Origin: Methanosarcina barkeri MS
GTDB taxonomy: Archaea; Halobacteriota; Methanosarcinia; Methanosarcinales; Methanosarcinaceae
DNA: 64,000 nucleotides
Assembly: GCF_000970025.1 (NCBI RefSeq)
Contig: NZ_CP009528.1
Span: 4,017,168 to 4,081,167, forward strand
Direction: 5' to 3'
Position numbers and translations under genes: made by a program. Positions 9,738 to 20,603 of the stretch are shown here, piece by piece. The number at the start of each line of letters is the position of its first letter. The stretch's first letter is position 1. The notes below the pieces were generated by a model, which saw only the letters and a list, made by a program, of their open reading frames with translations, made no database searches and was not told the origin of the DNA.

Positions 9738-10930
9738 CATCGGTTTGCATGTATTTCCAGGCACATCAGCCTTTCAGACTGCGCAGGTTCTGGCCTGATG
9801 ACAGATCAGGTTTTTTCCGCTATTTTGACGAGAGAAGCAACAGGGAGATCTTTGAAAGAGTAGCTCGGAAATGCTACATTCCTGCAAACAGGCTCCTACT
9901 GGACGCTCTTGATGAACATAAAGGAGAATTCAGGTTTTCTCTTTCGGTTACCGGAACCCTGCTCGAACAATGTGAACTCTGGGGAAAAGATGCCCTTGAA
10001 GGCTTTCGGCAGATGGCAGAAACCAGAGCAGTGGAATTTCTGGACGAAACCTTTTATCATTCCCTATCAAGTCTTTTTGAAGACAAAACCGAATTTATTG
10101 AGGAGATAAAAGAACATAGAGAAATTATGTTTGACCTTCTGGGAGTTAAACCTCAGGTATTCCGGAATACCGAACTGCTTTACAATAACACTATAGCAAA
10201 GCTTGTTTCGGATCTTGGGTACAGAGCGATCCTTACCGAAGGAGCGGATCATATGCTTGAGGGAAGGTCACCCAACGTACTTTACAGGGCAAAAGGTTCG
10301 GGACTTCCTATTATCTTCAGGAATTACAAGTTGAGTGACGATATAGGATACAGGTTTTCTGCAAGGTGGTGGGAAGGATATCCCCTGACTGCAAAGAAAT
10401 GGGCCTCATGGGCTTCAGGGAATAATGAAAATTGTGTTAATATCTTTATGGACTATGAGACCTTTGGAGAGCATCAGTGGAAAGAAACCGGGATATTTTC
10501 CTTCCTGAAAGAACTTCCCGGGGAAGTACTCAAGACTCAACTGGACTTCAGCACCCCTATTGAGCTTGTCGAAAAATATTCACCTGTAGCTGATATCGAT
10601 GTTGGGGACTTTTCCACAATTTCCTGGGCTGATATGGAACGCGATACAAGCGCATGGCTTGGGAACGACATGCAAAGGCGCTGCTTTGAAGAAATAAAGC
10701 TGCTTGAGCCCTTTGTGAGGAAGACGGAGGACCCTGAAATCCTGCATATATGGAAGCATCTGCTGACTTCGGACCATTATTACTATATGTGTACCAAATG
10801 GCTCGGAGATGGGGATGTACATTCATATTTCAGTGTTCACTCCACGCCTTTCGATGCAGCGGTTAATTTCATGGCTGTACTTATGGATTTCAAAGCACAG
10901 GTATTCAGAAAACTTCGCACAATAGCTTAA
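9734..10930 (+). CDS. Glycoside hydrolase family 57 (alpha-amylase type)
   Basis: 398 residues, a complete GH57 catalytic barrel. Motif 1 is YFQAHQPFR (residues 7-15), the nucleophile is E147 in FRNTELLYN, and the general acid is D240 in FMDYETFGEHQW; the latter two form the retaining-mechanism dyad. Family members hydrolyse or transfer alpha-1,4 or alpha-1,6 glucan bonds in cytosolic glycogen. It is translationally coupled to the inactive-looking paralogue upstream and sits in an operon with a GH15 glucoamylase, which points to intracellular glycogen mobilisation. Whether it is an amylase, 4-alpha-glucanotransferase or pullulanase cannot be told from sequence here. Confidence 0.92.
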   Translation: MTSVCMYFQAHQPFRLRRFWPDDRSGFFRYFDERSNREIFERVARKCYIPANRLLLDALDEHKGEFRFSLSVTGTLLEQCELWGKDALEGFRQMAETRAVEFLDETFYHSLSSLFEDKTEFIEEIKEHREIMFDLLGVKPQVFRNTELLYNNTIAKLVSDLGYRAILTEGADHMLEGRSPNVLYRAKGSGLPIIFRNYKLSDDIGYRFSARWWEGYPLTAKKWASWASGNNENCVNIFMDYETFGEHQWKETGIFSFLKELPGEVLKTQLDFSTPIELVEKYSPVADIDVGDFSTISWADMERDTSAWLGNDMQRRCFEEIKLLEPFVRKTEDPEILHIWKHLLTSDHYYYMCTKWLGDGDVHSYFSVHSTPFDAAVNFMAVLMDFKAQVFRKLRTIA

Positions 10931-10967
10931 CTAAAGAACACATACTAATTCATGGGAGTCAGGTCAC

Positions 10968-11777
10968 ATGGTAAGAGACTTATTCATGTTTGCAGGTTTC
11001 AATGAGAACTCGCAGATTGTATGGTTTAAGATAATCTACTCGAAAGAACCCGGATCTCTGTCTTTAATAAGTGACTTTCTCGAAAAAGAGAACGCCTTCA
11101 TTATGTTTGGTCATCTAGATAATATTACACAGAAAACCGGAGAATATTCAGTATTTACCGAACTTGACAAAGATGTTGATCCAGAAAGTTTCGCCCAAAA
11201 AATAAAGGAACTTGAAGTTGTAAATGAAGTTGAATATGGGATTTCAGAATACGGGATGGTTTATTCCGTGGACTTCCCTCTAAATGTTATAGGAGTCAGG
11301 GGAGTTATGGCAAGGGCACTTACCATTGTTGATATCATTAAAACTCTCAACCAGAGTGCGCCGCATGCAGAAGGGCTTCTCACTCTTTCAGGACTTAAGG
11401 GTGGGACTCACGCAGCAAAGTATTTCAAGAGTATTCTGGACCTTAATGACAGTAATTTTGCAAGCATGCTTGCAGAACTCTTCAAAGGCGTGGGCTGGGG
11501 AATTCTGGAAATCGAATGTGATCCCAAAACTTATGAAGGAAAAATCATTGTGAAAGACTCATTTATAGCTGATGTTTACGGAGGGTCGGAACAGCCAGTT
11601 TGTGCCTATATGAGCGGTTATTTTGCAGGTTACCTGACCGAATATTTCGGGAAAAACATAAGTGTGAGAGAGGTAAGCTGTAAAGCTACAGGAAAGGAAG
11701 TCTGCGAACACATAATCTCGCCGGCGCCGTCGGGCGGTACAAGCCAGGAATACCAGATGAGAGGGGTGACGCGGTGA
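10968..11777 (+). CDS. V4R-domain protein with ACT-like N-terminal region
   Basis: 269 residues. The C-terminal half (about 190-250) carries a V4R (4-vinyl-reductase-like) small-molecule-binding domain: ADVYGGSEQPVCAYMSGYFA, then AGYLTEYFGKNISVREVSC and the Cys-containing KATGKEVCEHIIS. The N-terminal 90 residues (KEPGSLSLISDFLEKENAF and following) look like an ACT-type regulatory fold. No enzyme active site is evident, so I infer a sensor or regulator that binds a hydrophobic or metal-containing ligand. It is 37 bases after the GH57 gene and overlaps the GH15 start by four bases (GTGA), so it is co-translated with glucan-degrading enzymes. Confidence 0.85.
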   Translation: MVRDLFMFAGFNENSQIVWFKIIYSKEPGSLSLISDFLEKENAFIMFGHLDNITQKTGEYSVFTELDKDVDPESFAQKIKELEVVNEVEYGISEYGMVYSVDFPLNVIGVRGVMARALTIVDIIKTLNQSAPHAEGLLTLSGLKGGTHAAKYFKSILDLNDSNFASMLAELFKGVGWGILEIECDPKTYEGKIIVKDSFIADVYGGSEQPVCAYMSGYFAGYLTEYFGKNISVREVSCKATGKEVCEHIISPAPSGGTSQEYQMRGVTR

Positions 11778-13795
11778 TAAAGCAACCCAATGTTATTCTC
11801 GGAAATGACGATCTGCTTGTAACAATGGGAAAAAAAGGGGAGATCATAGGTTTTTTTTACCCCCGTCGAGACCATGCTCAGCATGTCGAAGAATCCGTCG
11901 CCTGTATCCATACAGGAGAAAGGCTTCTCTGGACCAATGATAACGAATGGCACGGCATCCAGAATTATATAGAGGACACAAATATTGTGTCAACAAAACT
12001 TTATCATGATTCGGGAATCCGTATTTCCATTCTTGACCTTGTGCACCCTGATGTGCCTGTCCTTATCCGCAGGTTTAAGGTCCAGTCCCAGAAAAAGCTT
12101 TCAGGAAAATTCTTTTATTACTCGAATTTTAACGTAGGGGAAACCTCCAAGAAAAACTCCGGGTTTTGCGATACCGATATTCATTTGCTCGTACAGTACT
12201 GGCAAAACTATCATATAGGGATATATTCCCAGCCAGAGTTTAATGAGTGGCAAATCGGAAAGGCAATGGATACTATATGGTGGACGAATTCCAAATATGA
12301 TATGGAAGACGGAAAACTTCAGGGGAATAAAGAAGACATAGGAAACATTAATAACGCGGCTGGCTGGGATCTTGAACTGGAGGCTGACGGAGCAAACGAG
12401 TTTGTGATCCTTATAGGCGCTGCTTCTTCCCGACGCATCCTGTATAAGAGAATGCAGGAGCTCTCAAAACTGCCTCTTGAATACATTTTTGAAAAGACGC
12501 GGGAACACTGGGTTATGTGGCTTTCCAGAAAGCAGGTAATCAAAATTCCAGGGCTCGAAGAATACGAGAACCTGCGTCAAGATCTGTTCAATGCCTATAA
12601 CCGAGCTCTTTTGATGCTTTACCTCCTTAATGACCGCGAATATGGGTCTTTTGTAGCTGCTCCGGAGTTTGACTCAAACTTTGAGAAATGCGGAGGATAT
12701 GGATTCTGCTGGAACAGAGATGCTGCAGAAATCGTGCTCGCACTAAAGCACTCAGGCTATCCAGGTTACTGTGACATGTTTTTCAAATGGTGCATCCAGA
12801 CTCAGCTCTCCGATGGTTCCTGGTTTCAACGCTACTGGCTAAATGGGGATATAGCTCCCTCCTGGGGCAACTTTGACTACTCAACTCAGATTGACGAAAC
12901 CGGGTCCACACTCTATGCTATGGATGTTTATTACGGAATTCTCGAAGGCCTGAAAAAAGCTGAGTTTCTTGAAGAGGTATGGGTCTCGGTACTCAGGGCT
13001 GCCGAATACCTGATGAAGCGGACCAAGTCAGGAATTCACGAAAGATGCATGGATCTCTGGGAGACTTACTACGGAATTTTTACATATACAAATGCTTCAA
13101 TTTATGCCGGGCTCATGGGTGCTTCCCATCTGGCTGAAGAAAATGGAGAAGCTGGCATGGCAAGGCGCTGGAAAAAGAGAGCAGAATTCGTCAAACAGGC
13201 CACAATTGACCGTTTCTGGCTTCAGGAAGGCTACTTTGCAAAAGGAGTAATTAACGAGAAACTGGACAAAACGATTGATGCAAGTATTCTAGGCACCTAT
13301 GTCCCTTTTGGAATGCTCTCTGCAAAAGACCCCCTGGAAAAGGATATGATTCAGTTCATGATAGAGAACATTCAAAAGAAACTCTCAGTACCTATAAATC
13401 TCGGTTACGGCATCAAAAGGTATGAAAATGACAGTTACATAAATGGAAACCCATGGGTAGTAACTACACTCTGGCTTTCGGAAGCAATGTTTACCTTTGC
13501 CCTTGAACTCTCCTATGAAAAAGAAAGCTCTGCTCCCACGCATGAGAATTCATATGAAAAAGAAGAAAAACCTGAAGAAAAAGTGAAAAGACTGACCAGT
13601 GAAGGAATTGGCTACCTCAAATGGGCTCTTGCCGGAGCAACCAGTACAGGCCTTCTCCCGGAGCAGGTGGATAAGTCTACAGGCAGCCCTGCCTGGGCAA
13701 TCCCTCTTGGATGGAGTGGATCTCTGATACTTAATAATATTCTGCTTCTGGACAAAATCTGCAGGAGAAAAGCCGGAAATCGACAAGAAAGTTAA
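11774..13795 (+). CDS. Glycoside hydrolase family 15 glucoamylase-like protein
   Basis: 673 residues with the archaeal and bacterial GH15 layout: an N-terminal beta-sandwich (about 1-260), then an (alpha/alpha)6 barrel. GYGFCWNRDAAEIVLALKHSGY and LWETYYGIFTYTNASIYAGL are GH15 landmarks, the latter holding the general acid Glu near residue 430; the C-terminal NPWVVTTLWLSEAMF holds the second acid. Such enzymes release glucose from non-reducing glucan ends. The start is a GTG at 11774 that overlaps the V4R stop. A lysine/glutamate-rich linker (about 580-610) precedes the last helix hairpin. It closes the alpha-glucan operon; no signal peptide, so it acts in the cytoplasm. Confidence 0.92.
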   Translation: MIKQPNVILGNDDLLVTMGKKGEIIGFFYPRRDHAQHVEESVACIHTGERLLWTNDNEWHGIQNYIEDTNIVSTKLYHDSGIRISILDLVHPDVPVLIRRFKVQSQKKLSGKFFYYSNFNVGETSKKNSGFCDTDIHLLVQYWQNYHIGIYSQPEFNEWQIGKAMDTIWWTNSKYDMEDGKLQGNKEDIGNINNAAGWDLELEADGANEFVILIGAASSRRILYKRMQELSKLPLEYIFEKTREHWVMWLSRKQVIKIPGLEEYENLRQDLFNAYNRALLMLYLLNDREYGSFVAAPEFDSNFEKCGGYGFCWNRDAAEIVLALKHSGYPGYCDMFFKWCIQTQLSDGSWFQRYWLNGDIAPSWGNFDYSTQIDETGSTLYAMDVYYGILEGLKKAEFLEEVWVSVLRAAEYLMKRTKSGIHERCMDLWETYYGIFTYTNASIYAGLMGASHLAEENGEAGMARRWKKRAEFVKQATIDRFWLQEGYFAKGVINEKLDKTIDASILGTYVPFGMLSAKDPLEKDMIQFMIENIQKKLSVPINLGYGIKRYENDSYINGNPWVVTTLWLSEAMFTFALELSYEKESSAPTHENSYEKEEKPEEKVKRLTSEGIGYLKWALAGATSTGLLPEQVDKSTGSPAWAIPLGWSGSLILNNILLLDKICRRKAGNRQES

Positions 13796-14043
13796 GATGC
13801 AAAAAGTCTGAGAAAAAGAGAAACACAGTGAATTACGCAGTTTTTCACCTATCGGAATAAATATTTAAGGAATTGAAGGAGGAAAAAGCTCCTAAAAGCA
13901 AGAAAAGCAATGAAAAACTACCTCCTTACATCCTTCATCCACGATATCCATTCATCCACGCTTCTCCGCGTTGATAGCAGTTTTGGGATCAATTTTTAGA
14001 TTACCAGAATTTCTGCCGAAATATAGACTTTTTTAGTTTAAGT

Positions 14044-15471
<1,428 letters not shown>

Positions 15472-15512
15472 TTAAAACCACATTATTTATTAATACCTGC
15501 TCTGTTAGGATT

Positions 15513-16697
15513 TCAGGCAAGAAGTCTTCCATATGGACTTTCTTCAAAGTAACTGACAGACTGTTTGGCTGTCTCATTAGATCCTTTGGAATCCGAACCC
15601 AAAAGTAGCCTTGAAATACTTGCCTTGTTCATATATTCAACTTTTGGTTCCCCTGAAATTCCTCCAAGTTCCGCAGCCTTGTCAATTGCATCATAAATAT
15701 TTCCAAAGCCATCCACAAGCCCAAGTTCCTTTGCCCTGACTCCGGTGTATATGCGACCATCAGCAAGAGATTTTACGTTACTTCTGGACATGTTGCGCCC
15801 TTCAGAAACCTCAGCTACGAAATTTTCGTAGCTATCCATAACTACAGAATCAGCATACTCTTTTTCCTGATCAGTAAGTCCTCTCCAGGTACTTCCCATG
15901 TCTTTCATTTCTCCAGATTTTGCAACATAGTAATCTACACCTGTTTCTTGATTAGAGAGAGAATTATTCTGGAAGACCCAGATCACTCCAATAGATCCGG
16001 TATTTGTAGAGGGGTTTGCAATAATGTAATCAGTCGGCGCAGAGATATAATATGCAGCACTGGCTGCAAGGTCCCCCATGGATACAACAACAGGAATTCC
16101 TTTTGCCTGGGCTTTCTTAATTTCTTCTACAATTTCTTGAGCTGCTGCTGGAGATCCTCCAGGACTGTCAATTCTAAGCACAATTGCCTTGACTCCATCA
16201 TCTGCGGCAGCACTGCGAATATCTCCTGCAATCGCTTCTGAAGTAGCATAACCAAGCCCTTCAGCAACGTTTCCGGAAAAGATAGTGCCCTGGATATAGA
16301 TAACAGCTACCTTCTCCGAACTTCCCAAGTTTCCACCAACACCAAAATTGGAGGAGATTAACGCAAGACTCACCAGTATGATAGCAACGAGAGCCAGTAC
16401 GACCAGCAGGTAGGGCATCCATCTATGCTTTTTTTTCTGTGGATACGGATTGGGATTCATGCTTAAACTCTTGTTTTTAATTTCTTTATTTTCAGAGACC
16501 TCAATGTGGGTCCCATGATCAGCCATTTTTTCCGGACCATCAGGGGCAGAGCTGTCAAAGGAGTTATCACTAGTACCGTAAATTCCATTATCAGGAACAG
16601 AGCAACCTCTTCCATTGTGAGGACTGCTTTGTAAGTTGTCATCTCCGGATAGATCTTCTGAGTTCGTATCTTCAGGGTTTATGTTTTTATCGCTCAT
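15513..16697 (-). CDS. sppA: Signal peptide peptidase SppA (S49 protease)
   Basis: 394 residues. An acidic, asparagine/serine-rich cytoplasmic leader of about 90 residues precedes one membrane helix (about 94-115), then the S49 serine protease domain. The catalytic pair is S213 (GDLAASAAYYIS) and K265 (SGEMKDMGS); the 52-residue spacing equals that of the characterised Bacillus enzyme. It degrades signal-peptide remnants at the outer face of the membrane. The long hydrophilic leader is unusual; translation could instead begin at the ATG for residue 80, just before the transmembrane helix. It is 200 bases from serS in the same direction, probably a separate message. Confidence 0.92.
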   Translation of the reverse strand: MSDKNINPEDTNSEDLSGDDNLQSSPHNGRGCSVPDNGIYGTSDNSFDSSAPDGPEKMADHGTHIEVSENKEIKNKSLSMNPNPYPQKKKHRWMPYLLVVLALVAIILVSLALISSNFGVGGNLGSSEKVAVIYIQGTIFSGNVAEGLGYATSEAIAGDIRSAAADDGVKAIVLRIDSPGGSPAAAQEIVEEIKKAQAKGIPVVVSMGDLAASAAYYISAPTDYIIANPSTNTGSIGVIWVFQNNSLSNQETGVDYYVAKSGEMKDMGSTWRGLTDQEKEYADSVVMDSYENFVAEVSEGRNMSRSNVKSLADGRIYTGVRAKELGLVDGFGNIYDAIDKAAELGGISGEPKVEYMNKASISRLLLGSDSKGSNETAKQSVSYFEESPYGRLLA

Positions 16698-17090
16698 ATC
16701 TGATGGAACCGTATATATAGAACCGTATATTTTAGATTTGCCGCTTTAGTTTGCGGTCTTGAGCATTATTTATATTTTTAATCAAGAGAGTAAATAGTAT
16801 TGTAACAGGCGGTGCAAAGGATACTTACAAAAGCCCGCAGACAATAGAATTTACAAACAGCTCATTTATCGGAGCTATTATTAATCTATCTCTACATTCC
16901 ACCCTTCTTTATATATGATTATTAACTATTCCTCAAATAGATTACCTTGTAAAACACAATAGTGAAATATATTTTAGAATTGCAACAAACATTTTCTAAA
17001 AAAGTTTGATCAAAAAGCGTGAGCGAAATATATTTCAGAGTTGCAATCGTCGAAGAGGAATATATTCATAAAAAATATATGGAGATAAGA
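16698..17090. other. Divergent promoter region sppA / metG
   Basis: AT-rich, with TATA-like words in both directions (tatatatagaac near 16711 for sppA; tttatatatga near 16908 for metG). A GTG at 17019 is in frame with metG but lacks a ribosome-binding site. No other feature is seen. Confidence 0.45.
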
Positions 17091-19223
17091 ATGCCAGAAT
17101 CATCCAGTAAACCCGTACTTGTCACCTGTGGCCTGCCTTATGCTAACGGCAAGGCTCATATCGGGCATCTCCGGACCTATGTGCCCGCAGATATTTATGC
17201 CCGTTCCCTGCGAAAAGAAGGGAGGGACGTTACTTTTGTCTGCGGCTCGGATACTCACGGCACCCCCATTGTCGTAAATGCCGAAGAACTAGGGATTACT
17301 CCTAAAGAGCTTATAGAAGTTTATCACAAACATTTTGATGAGACTTTCAAGCAGCTTGGAGTTTACTTTGATGCTTTTGGGACTACTGACGATCCTGAGA
17401 ATCATAAACGGACCACGGATATTGTCAACAGGCTGATTGAAAAAGGCTATGTATACCCGAAAACTATCGAAATTGCCTATTGCCCCAAATGCAATCGTTT
17501 TCTCCCTGACCGCTATGTAGAAGGTTCCTGCCCTCACTGCGGCGAAATTGCAAGAGGAGATGAATGCGATCAGGGATGTGGAAAACACCTTGAGCCCGGA
17601 GAACTTCTAAACCCTGTCTGCACTATTTGCGGAGGGCCTGCCGAGTACAGACAGCAGGAACACTTCTTTTTCAAGCTTTCCGAATTCAGCGATTACCTCA
17701 TGGACTATCTCTCAAATGACCTTGGCGGAACCATCAATGCCAGAAACTATGCACTTGGCTGGGTAAAGCAAGGACTTACAGACTGGTGCATCACCCGGAA
17801 CCTGGAATGGGGAGTAAAATTCCCTGGGCATGATGACCTCGTAGTCTACGTTTGGGTAGATGCTCCTATAGGATATATCGCTTTTACCGAGGAATGGGCT
17901 GCAAAAGCCGGAGATTCCTGGGAAAAATTCTGGAAAAACGACGGGGAAATTGTCCATTTTATAGGAGGGGACATTACCTATCATCACTGTATCTTCTGGC
18001 CGGCTATGCTTAAAGGCGCGGATTATTCGGTGCCGACTGCTGTCGTAGCTTCAGGCATGGTCAAAATTGAAGGTAAAAAGTTTTCCAAGAGCCGGGGCAA
18101 TGTGGTCTGGGTAGGAGAAGATTACCTTGACCACGGTTTCCATCCTGACCTGCTGAGATATTATCTGGCAAGTTATACATCCCACACAAAGGAGCTGAAC
18201 TTTTCCTGGCGCGTGCTTCAGGAAAAAATCAATACCGAACTTGTTTCCGTGTTAGGGAATTTCCTGTACAGGACAATGCTTTTCGCTTTCAAGAACTACG
18301 GAGAAGTCCCGTCTGGAGAACTCGAGCCTGAGGTAAGGGAAGAAATCGAAAAGACTCTGAAGGAAGTAAAAGCCGCAATGGCTGAATATGAGTTCAAAAG
18401 AGCCGTTGATTCTGCAATGTCCCTTGCATCTTTTGGAAATATCTACTTCCAGTCCCACGAGCCCTGGAACCTAATAAAACAGGATAAGGTCGCCTGTGGA
18501 CAGGTGCTTTACAACTGCCTGCACCTGGCAAAAGCTCTATGCCTCATTTTTGAACCAGTAACCCCAGGAAGCATGGAGACCGCCTGGAAAGAACTCGGGC
18601 AGGAAGGAGACCTGCACACCACGCTGTATGCTGATGCTCTCGTGCCTCTAAAAGCAGGCACAAAACTTGCAAAGCCCAAAATCCTTTTCACAAAGCTTGA
18701 AGATGACAGGATTGAAGAAATGGAAGAGATTGCAAACCAGAGAGTAAAAGCTGCAGATGCAAAGAAAGCCGCAGGAAAGGGTAAAGGTAAAGAGCCCGCC
18801 AAATCCGAAGGGATGGGTCCTGCCGAAGAAGCAAAACCAGCCGAGAAAGCTGAAGGCGCAGCAAAACCCAGAGAAGAGGAAAAAGAAACACTTCCCATGA
18901 TCGAGTATGAAGACTTTGCAAAACTCGACATCCGCGTAGGAAAAGTTCTTCTCGCCGAACCTGTGAAGAAATCAAAAAAGCTCATCAGGATTGAAGTGGA
19001 CATTGGCGAAGAAAAACCAAGGCAGCTTGTTGCAGGTCTTTCTTCTTATTACGCTCCTGAAGAGCTTGTAGGAAAATCTGTAATCGTACTCGCCAACCTG
19101 AAACCTGCCAAACTCTGCGGAGTTAAATCAAACGGCATGATGCTTGCAGCCGACGACGGTGGAGAAATCGTATCAGCCCTTATGCCGGACAAAGAGATAA
19201 AGCCGGGTTCAAGGATACGCTGA
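17091..19223 (+). CDS. metG: Methionyl-tRNA synthetase with fused tRNA-binding domain
   Basis: 710 residues from the ATG at 17091, chosen because ggagataaga gives a GGAG ribosome-binding site six bases upstream; a GTG at 17019 would add 24 residues. Class I signatures are HIGHLRTY near residue 21 and KFSKSRGN. A zinc-binding insertion with paired CPKC/CPHC and CDQGC...CTIC motifs sits in the connective peptide. A lysine/alanine/glutamate-rich linker (about 560-615) leads to a C-terminal EMAP-II/Trbp-like OB fold ([15 protein letters not shown] to the end) that boosts tRNA affinity. In some archaea that domain is a separate gene; here it is fused. Confidence 0.97.
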   Translation: MPESSSKPVLVTCGLPYANGKAHIGHLRTYVPADIYARSLRKEGRDVTFVCGSDTHGTPIVVNAEELGITPKELIEVYHKHFDETFKQLGVYFDAFGTTDDPENHKRTTDIVNRLIEKGYVYPKTIEIAYCPKCNRFLPDRYVEGSCPHCGEIARGDECDQGCGKHLEPGELLNPVCTICGGPAEYRQQEHFFFKLSEFSDYLMDYLSNDLGGTINARNYALGWVKQGLTDWCITRNLEWGVKFPGHDDLVVYVWVDAPIGYIAFTEEWAAKAGDSWEKFWKNDGEIVHFIGGDITYHHCIFWPAMLKGADYSVPTAVVASGMVKIEGKKFSKSRGNVVWVGEDYLDHGFHPDLLRYYLASYTSHTKELNFSWRVLQEKINTELVSVLGNFLYRTMLFAFKNYGEVPSGELEPEVREEIEKTLKEVKAAMAEYEFKRAVDSAMSLASFGNIYFQSHEPWNLIKQDKVACGQVLYNCLHLAKALCLIFEPVTPGSMETAWKELGQEGDLHTTLYADALVPLKAGTKLAKPKILFTKLEDDRIEEMEEIANQRVKAADAKKAAGKGKGKEPAKSEGMGPAEEAKPAEKAEGAAKPREEEKETLPMIEYEDFAKLDIRVGKVLLAEPVKKSKKLIRIEVDIGEEKPRQLVAGLSSYYAPEELVGKSVIVLANLKPAKLCGVKSNGMMLAADDGGEIVSALMPDKEIKPGSRIR

Positions 19224-19937
19224 AACAACCTCTTGAATAAAAAATACTTCTACTAGCTTAGAACCGTCTTCTAATTATATATTAGAGGACGCCTACCAGT
19301 TTATCTGGCAGCGCACCCCAGAAAAGGTAGAGTTAAGCAAAGAAGATAAAATACAATTTGAAAAGAGTAACGTGCAGGTAGAATTCAACCCTATTATTGA
19401 TTATGTAGGGTTTTCATTTTTAGATTCTGCTTTTTACTTTTATTTACTGTTTTTTACTTTTATTTACTGCTTTTTACTCTTATTTACTGCTTTTTACTCT
19501 TATTTACTGCTTTTTACTCTTATTTACTGCTTTTTACTTTTATTTACTGTTTTTTACTTTTATTTACTGCTTTTTACTCTTATATACTGCTTTTTACTCT
19601 TATTTTTTGCTTTCTGTTTTTGTTTTCATTTCATAAGCGTTACGGATCATTCATTATTTTTTTTGTTTAAGCATCAACAATATAACCCTTAACAAAAAGT
19701 TTTTCATTGATATGAAAAACATTTTTATATAGTTGCACAGATTTAATAGATATAAAACAAGCTATAAAAATAAATCCTATTACTTTCAGCTTTTATTATT
19801 AAGTTTAAGATAAATTAGATGAATTTACCTTAATAAATGAAAAGAAGACAGTTTTTACAAAAAATCATGAAAAATCCAGCCCGAAATTTCGATTACCTGC
19901 TATTTAGAAAATTGAAATAAAGAAAAGGAGAATTTTG
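19224..19937. other. Intergenic region after metG with a 20-bp tandem repeat
   Basis: Contains the 180-bp repeat block listed next and AT-rich DNA. A TATA-like tttttatatagttg near 19720 lies about 215 bases before the following gene. A 106-codon plus frame through the repeat is only phenylalanine/leucine/tyrosine reiteration and is rejected as a gene. Confidence 0.5.
19431..19610. repeat. Nine tandem copies of a 20-bp pyrimidine-rich repeat
   Basis: Unit tttttacttttatttactgc, with ctct/cttt variation and c/t at the last base, repeats nine times without spacers, followed by a decayed tenth copy. A 20-bp period is not a multiple of three, so it is not a coding repeat. Strand asymmetry is extreme (T-rich on plus). 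Confidence 0.92.
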
Positions 19938-20549
19938 ATGAAACGCCTAAATTTGTTTCCGATACTTTTTACGCTTATACTGCTTCTTCTGGTTTCAAAT
20001 CTCGCAGCAGCGCTGATTGATGCAGAGGCTGCCAAAATCCCTTATCAAGTAAACAACTCTGACCGAATAGTTATTGGTACAGTCAGCAAGATTGACACAT
20101 ATAGCAGCTACACAATTTATACCGTTAAAGTTAAAGAATGGCTCTATAATCCTATTCCTGCAGAGACCATAAAAATAAGAAGTAAAATAGGGACTAATCT
20201 AACTGTGGAAGATGAAGTCGAGTTTGCCCAGAACGAATCTGCCCTTTTGATGTTAAATGACGGAAATCTCGATGAGCTACTTTTTAGAGTACCTTTGGGA
20301 ATAAAATATCCTGTTTCAGATAGGGATGCAGTAATCGAGGAGTTGAAAGCTCAGGGTAAATGGCAAGAAGAAAATCAAACCGAAAATAAGACAAGCGAAA
20401 CCGGAATGAAAGAGAATACAGGAACAACAGGCGAGCAGGAAGAAAGTTCCAATCAAACCCAGAAATCAAACACTACTCCTTTCATGAGCCCTGTCTGCAT
20501 GCTTGCAGTAATGCTTGGTGTAATCATATACGTAAGAAGGAAAAACTAA
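19938..20549 (+). CDS. Secreted membrane-anchored protein, tandem paralogue 1
   Basis: 203 residues from the ATG at 19938 (GGAG eight bases before; a TTG one codon upstream is less likely). It has a signal peptide (KRLNLFPILFTLILLLLV), a beta-rich exported domain with NNSDRIVIGTVSKID and VKEWLYNP, an acidic and asparagine/threonine-rich linker with several N-glycosylation sequons, and a C-terminal tail TPFMSPVCMLAVMLGVIIY followed by a basic RRKN end. That tail is tripartite like archaeosortase substrates (short motif, hydrophobic helix, basic end), although it is not canonical PGF. It is a clear tandem duplicate of the next gene. Function unknown; probably a surface protein. Confidence 0.8.
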   Translation: MKRLNLFPILFTLILLLLVSNLAAALIDAEAAKIPYQVNNSDRIVIGTVSKIDTYSSYTIYTVKVKEWLYNPIPAETIKIRSKIGTNLTVEDEVEFAQNESALLMLNDGNLDELLFRVPLGIKYPVSDRDAVIEELKAQGKWQEENQTENKTSETGMKENTGTTGEQEESSNQTQKSNTTPFMSPVCMLAVMLGVIIYVRRKN

Positions 20550-20603
20550 CAATGACTCTTCGTTATTTTGTATGGGCTGAAAATAAAGAGCAGGAGAATT
20601 TTA

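Noticed and set aside
19431-19610. Possible CRISPR array
   Set aside because: Units are 20 bp with no spacers between them; the same holds for the 14-, 16-, 19- and 23-bp arrays elsewhere. No CRISPR array is present in the window.
19372-19692. 106-codon plus-strand frame rich in Phe, Leu and Tyr
   Set aside because: It is produced by the 20-bp tandem repeat and has neither a ribosome-binding site nor non-repetitive protein sequence.
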